In this document: one piece after another, positions 15,640-19,042 of the stretch
Numbering within the stretch: position 1 is the stretch's first letter
Layout of the letters: each line of letters starts with the position of its first letter
Assembly (NCBI GenBank): GCA_964472565.1
Contig: CAYYNB010000119.1
Coordinates: 1-19,042 of the forward strand
Length of the DNA: 19,042 nt
Source: DATAMF01 sp964472565
GTDB taxonomy: Bacteria > Chloroflexota > Anaerolineae > Aggregatilineales > Aggregatilineaceae
Direction of reading: 5' to 3'
Made by a program: the position numbers and the translations under genes
The notes under the pieces: generated by a model
The model's input: the letters and a program-made list of their open reading frames with translations, nothing else
The model's database searches: none
What the model was told of the DNA's origin: nothing

Positions 15640-16053
15640 ATGAAACGGGTCATCCTGATTGGCGCACTGATTCTCGGCGCAGCGGTGGCGGCGATCCTCG
15701 TTTTCGCGTATTTCGCCGGGGAGCAGATCATCGGGCCGATGCTGAAATGCCTGGGACTGGAAGCGGTGGTGCTCCTGCTGTCGCCCGTCGTGGTGGTCGG
15801 GATTCCGCTGGCCTGCAAGTCTGCTTTTATGGCGGTGGCGACGGGGTATGTCCGGCTGTTACTGGGCAAAAGTTACGTCGAAGAAAAAAAGGCAGAGAAG
15901 GAAAAACGCAAGCGAAAACCCGCCGCACCGCGATTCAGCATCCACCTTCCAACACGACCCACACGTGTCGCACGCCGCAAACGAGCCGGGTTGAAAAACA
16001 AGCGCGAACTGGACGAACTGCTGCCGCCTGAGCCTCCTAAACAGAACGATTAA
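15640..16053 (+). CDS. Small membrane protein with a basic cytoplasmic tail
   Basis: A 137-residue protein with a hydrophobic N-terminal helix (about residues 4-26) and a second hydrophobic region (about 34-75, likely one or two helices). A strongly basic tail follows, rich in Lys and Arg (EEKKAEKEKRKRKPAAPRF, then RRKRAGLKNKREL), ending in an acidic/proline segment. No family was recognised. The basic tail should face the cytoplasm and could contact lipid head groups or nucleic acid, which is speculation. It begins one base after the methyltransferase stop and is the last gene of the long operon. Confidence 0.7.
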   Translation: MKRVILIGALILGAAVAAILVFAYFAGEQIIGPMLKCLGLEAVVLLLSPVVVVGIPLACKSAFMAVATGYVRLLLGKSYVEEKKAEKEKRKRKPAAPRFSIHLPTRPTRVARRKRAGLKNKRELDELLPPEPPKQND

Positions 16054-16077
16054 TCCCCAAATACGGAACAACTTCAC

Positions 16078-16083
16078 TATAAT
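16078..16083 (+). promoter_or_regulatory. Candidate -10 box for the transporter operon
   Basis: A perfect TATAAT lies 25 bases past the stop of the membrane-protein gene and 62 bases before the transporter start. No good -35 box is seen 16-18 bases upstream, so an activator, a different sigma factor or coincidence is possible. The gap of 91 bases is the only sizeable break in the plus-strand run. Confidence 0.45.
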
Positions 16084-16122
16084 CTCGAAAAATCTATCAA
16101 CGAAGCTGTCAAATCTGAGTCG

Positions 16123-16146
16123 AAGGATCAGTATAAGGATCAGTAT
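16123..16146 (+). repeat. Perfect 12-bp tandem duplication of the ribosome-binding site
   Basis: AAGGATCAGTAT occurs twice in direct contact (16123-16134 and 16135-16146). Each copy holds an AAGGA Shine-Dalgarno. The second copy runs into the ATG start (16145-16147), giving five bases between AAGGA and ATG. The first copy would place a spare site 12 bases further upstream, also followed by AT but not ATG. Confidence 0.9.
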
Positions 16147-17443
16147 GGCGAGTCATTGCTGGGCATATCTGCGGTTGGCGGGGTTTCCGCTGGGGTTTGG
16201 GATTACAACGGTATTGGTGAGCGGCACGTTGAACCGGGTGATGATTGTGGAATACGATCTGCCCGCGTCAGTGGTGGGGCTGTTTTTTGCGATTCCGCTG
16301 TTGATCGCGCCGACGCGAGTCTGGCTGGGGTATGTGTCGGATGGGTATCCGATTCGGGGGAAACGGCGCGAACCGTATATTCTGATCGGGGCGCTGGTGG
16401 CGGCCATGGGAGTTGTGGGAGCCACGCTGATGGTGACGCACAGCGAGGCGGCGGGTGTGGTCCTGATCAGCGGGGCGCTGCTGGCCTTTCTGGCGTATGG
16501 GATGGGCAGCAACCTGGCGAGCAATACCTTTGAAGCGCTGCTGGCGGATAAGTTTGTGGGCGAACAGCGTCCGCGCGCGGTGACGATTTTCAAAGTGGTG
16601 ATGTTCGTTGGGATTCTGGCGGGCGCGGTGGCGCTGGGTCAACTGCTCGATCCGTTTGAGGGCGGACGGTTCGCGGTGATCGTGATCGGCACGATGATGG
16701 TGATCAGCTTGCTGACGGCGGGCGCGATTGTCCGGCAGGAGCCGCACACGCACCGAATCCGTACGATCAGCCGGGAGGCCGCAGCGGTATCGTTCCGGCA
16801 GGTAATCCACCAGATGATCTGGGCAGACCCACAGGCGCGGCGTTTTTTCCTGCTGGTGATGCTGACCGTCCTGGGCACGCTGGCGCAGGATGTGCTGCTG
16901 GAACCGTATGGCGCGCTGGTGCTGGATATGAGCGTGAGCCAAACTACCCGGCTGACGGCAATCTGGGGAACGGGCACGATTCTGGCGATGATGGGCGGCG
17001 GGGTGTGGCTGATCAAACGGTTGGGCCACCGGCGCGTGCTGCGCTGGGGGCTGGTGATGAACAGCAGCGTGTTCGGCGGGATGATCCTGGCGGGCGCGAT
17101 GCACAACACGGGCTTGTTTATGGGGCTGGTGTTTCTGCTCGGCGCGGGAACCGGATTGGCCGCGTCAGGGCTGCTCACAGCGGTGATCGAGTACACCACC
17201 GTAAAACACGCAGGGCTGCTGATGGGCGTGTGGGGGTTGGCGCATGAAGTCGGGCAAGCGCTGGGCGGCATGATGGGCGGTGTGGTGGTTGATGTCGTGC
17301 AGCGGGCAACCGATGGCGATCATCTGGTCGCCTATGGCACAGTGTTTGCCGCCGAAGGGCTGCTGCTGATCGTGGCGCTGGTGCTGCTGCGGGCGTTTGA
17401 TCTGGATGTACTGCCGGGCATACCTGAAGCGGCACACGCGTAA
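16145..17443 (+). CDS. PucC/BCD-type major facilitator superfamily transporter
   Basis: A 432-residue protein with about 12 membrane helices. The first loop region carries the group's hallmark: SGTLNRVMIVEYDLPASVV (residues 26-44), then IAPTRVWLGYVSD and GKRREPYILIG. These are the conserved features of the PucC or bacteriochlorophyll-delivery (BCD) MFS family, first known from photosynthesis gene clusters, where members help assemble light-harvesting complexes. Related proteins also occur in organisms not known to be phototrophic, where the cargo is unknown. No bacteriochlorophyll, carotenoid or reaction-centre gene lies in this window. Start fixed by the AAGGA five bases upstream. Followed by a PyrK-like gene and a deacetylase in the same direction. 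Confidence 0.88.
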   Translation: MASHCWAYLRLAGFPLGFGITTVLVSGTLNRVMIVEYDLPASVVGLFFAIPLLIAPTRVWLGYVSDGYPIRGKRREPYILIGALVAAMGVVGATLMVTHSEAAGVVLISGALLAFLAYGMGSNLASNTFEALLADKFVGEQRPRAVTIFKVVMFVGILAGAVALGQLLDPFEGGRFAVIVIGTMMVISLLTAGAIVRQEPHTHRIRTISREAAAVSFRQVIHQMIWADPQARRFFLLVMLTVLGTLAQDVLLEPYGALVLDMSVSQTTRLTAIWGTGTILAMMGGGVWLIKRLGHRRVLRWGLVMNSSVFGGMILAGAMHNTGLFMGLVFLLGAGTGLAASGLLTAVIEYTTVKHAGLLMGVWGLAHEVGQALGGMMGGVVVDVVQRATDGDHLVAYGTVFAAEGLLLIVALVLLRAFDLDVLPGIPEAAHA

Positions 17444-17478
17444 AACATTTGCAATTCCTCGCGCGGCGTTGTACGCTC

Positions 17479-18237
17479 ATGCGCATGCGAGAAACACAAG
17501 CCATCATTGAACGAGTGCGCCGCGTGTCGGCGGAACTGCTCCAACTGGAGCTGTCAGTTGATCCGGGGTTGATCGAGATCAAACCGGGACAATCGGTGTA
17601 TGCGTGGGTGCTAGAAAACACGACCTGGACGCCGTATCTGCGCGAGCAGTGGATTCCGGTCAGTGTGCGCGCACCCCATGCGCTCACGGTTGAATTTGTG
17701 CCGGAGCATGATTATGCGCCGGGGCAGGTGGTCAGCCTGCTGTCGCCGGTGGGGAAGCCGATTCCAGTGCGCGAGAACAGCAGCCGGGTGCTGCTGATCG
17801 CGGAAAATGTGTATCCCACACCGTTTGTGATGCTGGCGCGGCAACTGGTCAACAACGAAAAAGCGGTAACGCTGGTGTTGAGCGAACGCGCGCTGCACTA
17901 TCCGCTGGAACTGCTGCCGCCGGAAGTCGAGATACTGCGGCGCGATACGGATTGGAAATGGCCGGAACAGGTCGAAACGCTGAACTGGGCGGATCAGGTG
18001 ATTCTGCTGGCACCGGCGATGATGCAGGCGACGGTGTATGGCAATCTGTTTGAAGCGATCCGGCAACTGCGCCAACACCAAATTCCAGATGGGTATATCT
18101 GCGGGCTGTTTTATCCGCGATTGGCGTGTGGAACGGGGGCGTGCCAAGCGTGCCAGATTCCAGGGAACGATCATGCGGACTGGCTAGCGTGTTCGGATGG
18201 ACCCGCACTGGATTTGAAAAAGGTTGCATTTGCATGA
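17479..18237 (+). CDS. PyrK-like flavin/2Fe-2S electron-transfer protein without the usual NAD loop
   Basis: About 252 residues, similar in layout to dihydroorotate dehydrogenase electron-transfer subunits (PyrK). An N-terminal ferredoxin-reductase beta-barrel (ELLQLELSVDPGLIEIKPGQSVYAWV) is followed by a nucleotide-binding-like domain and a C-terminal 2Fe-2S site CGTGACQAC with a fourth Cys in WLACSDGPALDL, as in PyrK. Two features are off: the flavin motif is WIPVSV in place of RPxS, and the glycine-rich GGGxG loop of the pyridine-nucleotide domain is replaced by LLIAENVYPTP. Electron transfer is likely; use of NAD(P)H is doubtful. No pyrD is nearby. The start is uncertain: ATG at 17479 or 17485, or TTG at 17449, none with a clear ribosome site. 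Its stop overlaps the next ATG. Confidence 0.78.
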   Translation: MRMRETQAIIERVRRVSAELLQLELSVDPGLIEIKPGQSVYAWVLENTTWTPYLREQWIPVSVRAPHALTVEFVPEHDYAPGQVVSLLSPVGKPIPVRENSSRVLLIAENVYPTPFVMLARQLVNNEKAVTLVLSERALHYPLELLPPEVEILRRDTDWKWPEQVETLNWADQVILLAPAMMQATVYGNLFEAIRQLRQHQIPDGYICGLFYPRLACGTGACQACQIPGNDHADWLACSDGPALDLKKVAFA

Positions 18238-18989
18238 CGATTCAACGGGTGATGTTTCTGGGCGCGCATCCAGATGATGAGACGATTATGGCGGGCGGCA
18301 TCCTGGCGATGCTGCATGAGCGCGGCATCGAAACGTATGTGGTGTGCGCGACGGATGGGCGCGGCGGCGAAGCGGGCGGCGTGGCGGAAGCGGATACGCC
18401 GGAAGGTCTGGCGCGGGTGCGGGAATATGAACTGCGGTGCGCAGCCCAAGCGCTGGGCGTAACCTCGCTGATCCAACTGGGGTACGAAGACCCGGTGATG
18501 GGTCCGGGCAATGAACTGTTTGGATTCATAGAAGATGGAAATATTCTGACCACGCGAATCGCGGCGCTGATCCAACAGATTGAGATCGATGTGGTGCTCA
18601 GTCATGGCAGCAGCGGCGAATACGGACATCCGGCGCATGTGCAGATGCACCAAGCGGTTAAGCGGGCGGTGCAGGACTATGCACCGGAAACGATCTTTTA
18701 CAGCATCGGGGCGCTGGTGCCAGAGATCGAGGACCGGCTGTGGAATCAAAACGATCCAGCCCACCTGATGCTGGATATATCGCCCTGGGGCGAAACGAAA
18801 ATCGCGGCGATGATGTGCCACCAGACGCAGCACGCCTTATTCATGCGGCGGCGCAAACTCACCCAGGTGCGGGATGCGCTGCGCGTGATCGAGCCGGTTC
18901 ACCGCCAATGGCCGGTGGTGGCAGCGGGATCGGCACCGGATGATACGTTTGCCGAACTGCTGCTGGCGGTGGGAGCGCAGCGGTGTTAG
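18234..18989 (+). CDS. PIG-L/LmbE-family N-deacetylase
   Basis: A 251-residue protein of the zinc-dependent PIG-L/LmbE family, which removes acetyl groups from N-acetylglucosaminyl or similar sugars (for example in bacillithiol, mycothiol or antibiotic pathways). The signature AHPDDETIMAGG (His12, Asp15) starts the protein. The second metal region SHGSSGEYGHPAHVQMHQAV provides the other histidine. The family's usual length is met. The specific substrate cannot be told; no glycosyltransferase or thiol-ligase gene is next to it. ATG at 18234 overlaps the stop of the PyrK-like gene (ATGA), so translation is coupled. A longer frame start at 18126 lies inside the upstream gene and lacks support. 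Confidence 0.88.
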   Translation: MTIQRVMFLGAHPDDETIMAGGILAMLHERGIETYVVCATDGRGGEAGGVAEADTPEGLARVREYELRCAAQALGVTSLIQLGYEDPVMGPGNELFGFIEDGNILTTRIAALIQQIEIDVVLSHGSSGEYGHPAHVQMHQAVKRAVQDYAPETIFYSIGALVPEIEDRLWNQNDPAHLMLDISPWGETKIAAMMCHQTQHALFMRRRKLTQVRDALRVIEPVHRQWPVVAAGSAPDDTFAELLLAVGAQRC

Positions 18990-19042
18990 GTTATCCCCCG
19001 CCCCCCCCTTTAGACCCCCTGGGCAGTCCATTTGAGGGAGAA
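18990..19042. other. C-rich tail of the window without a gene
   Basis: These 53 bases contain C-runs of 5 (18995-18999), 8 (19001-19008) and 5 (19015-19019). No hairpin with a T-run was recognised. Similar G/C runs occur in the gap at 4133-4223, on the opposite sense. Confidence 0.5.

Noticed and set aside
16268..17271. Long minus-strand open frames inside the transporter gene
   Set aside because: They are shadows of a strongly biased GC-rich gene; the products are rich in His, Gln, Arg and Pro with no fold, and the plus-strand frame is a clear MFS protein.
18126..18233. A 36-residue N-terminal extension of the deacetylase
   Set aside because: It overlaps the upstream gene, has no ribosome-binding site, and the family motif AHPDDE normally lies within the first 15-20 residues, as it does from the ATG at 18234.
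18990..19042. C-runs at the right end as a terminator or repeat array
   Set aside because: No stem with a T-run and no regular repeat period could be seen in the 53 bases available.

Overview
The window looks like a chromosomal segment of a GC-rich, non-model bacterium. The best guess is Chloroflexota, as an inference from the mix of families: a LysM/cellulose-binding-like anchored protein, a bactofilin-like membrane protein, a HAL2-type phosphatase and a PucC/BCD-type transporter. No rRNA, tRNA, CRISPR array, intact insertion sequence or phage gene was seen. Almost every base lies in or next to a gene, and the layout is divergent: the six genes left of about 6780 are on the minus strand and the eleven right of 6955 are on the plus strand.

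Left arm (minus strand, read right to left): a bactofilin-like beta-helix/multi-pass membrane protein (5309-6781); the ribosome-assembly GTPase rsgA (4262-5206), whose short leader contains a strong terminator-like hairpin and an unusual GC-alternating promoter spacer; a gene-free stretch (3951-4261) with G-runs, tandem repeats and inverted repeats; then a tight three-gene run of a membrane-anchored LysM protein (2817-3950), an alpha/alpha-toroid protein (2001-2813) and a PD-(D/E)XK-like protein (1308-1997). Last comes an exported seven-bladed WD40 protein (162-1229), whose stop codon lies in a decayed partial copy of the 3' end of the PD-(D/E)XK-like gene. The first ~106 bases are degenerate AT-rich repeats.

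Right arm (plus strand): a long, tightly packed probable operon from 6956 to 16053 holds a HAL2/SAL1-type 3'(2'),5'-bisphosphate nucleotidase, a radical SAM/SPASM protein with an N-terminal AbrB-like domain, sbcD, an unusual fusion of a ribulose-phosphate-3-epimerase-like barrel to a SnoaL-like domain, sbcC, an alpha/beta hydrolase, a class I methyltransferase and a small basic-tailed membrane protein. SbcD and SbcC should form the SbcCD (Mre11-Rad50) nuclease; the epimerase-like fusion sits between them with 1-2 base gaps and is the most striking item in the window. After a 91-base gap with a -10-like box and a perfect 12-bp tandem duplication of the ribosome-binding site comes a second run (16145-18989): a PucC/BCD-type MFS transporter, a PyrK-like flavin/2Fe-2S protein lacking the usual pyridine-nucleotide loop, and a PIG-L/LmbE deacetylase. 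The final 53 bases are C-rich and carry no gene.

All functional calls rest on reading motifs by eye; no database search was possible.
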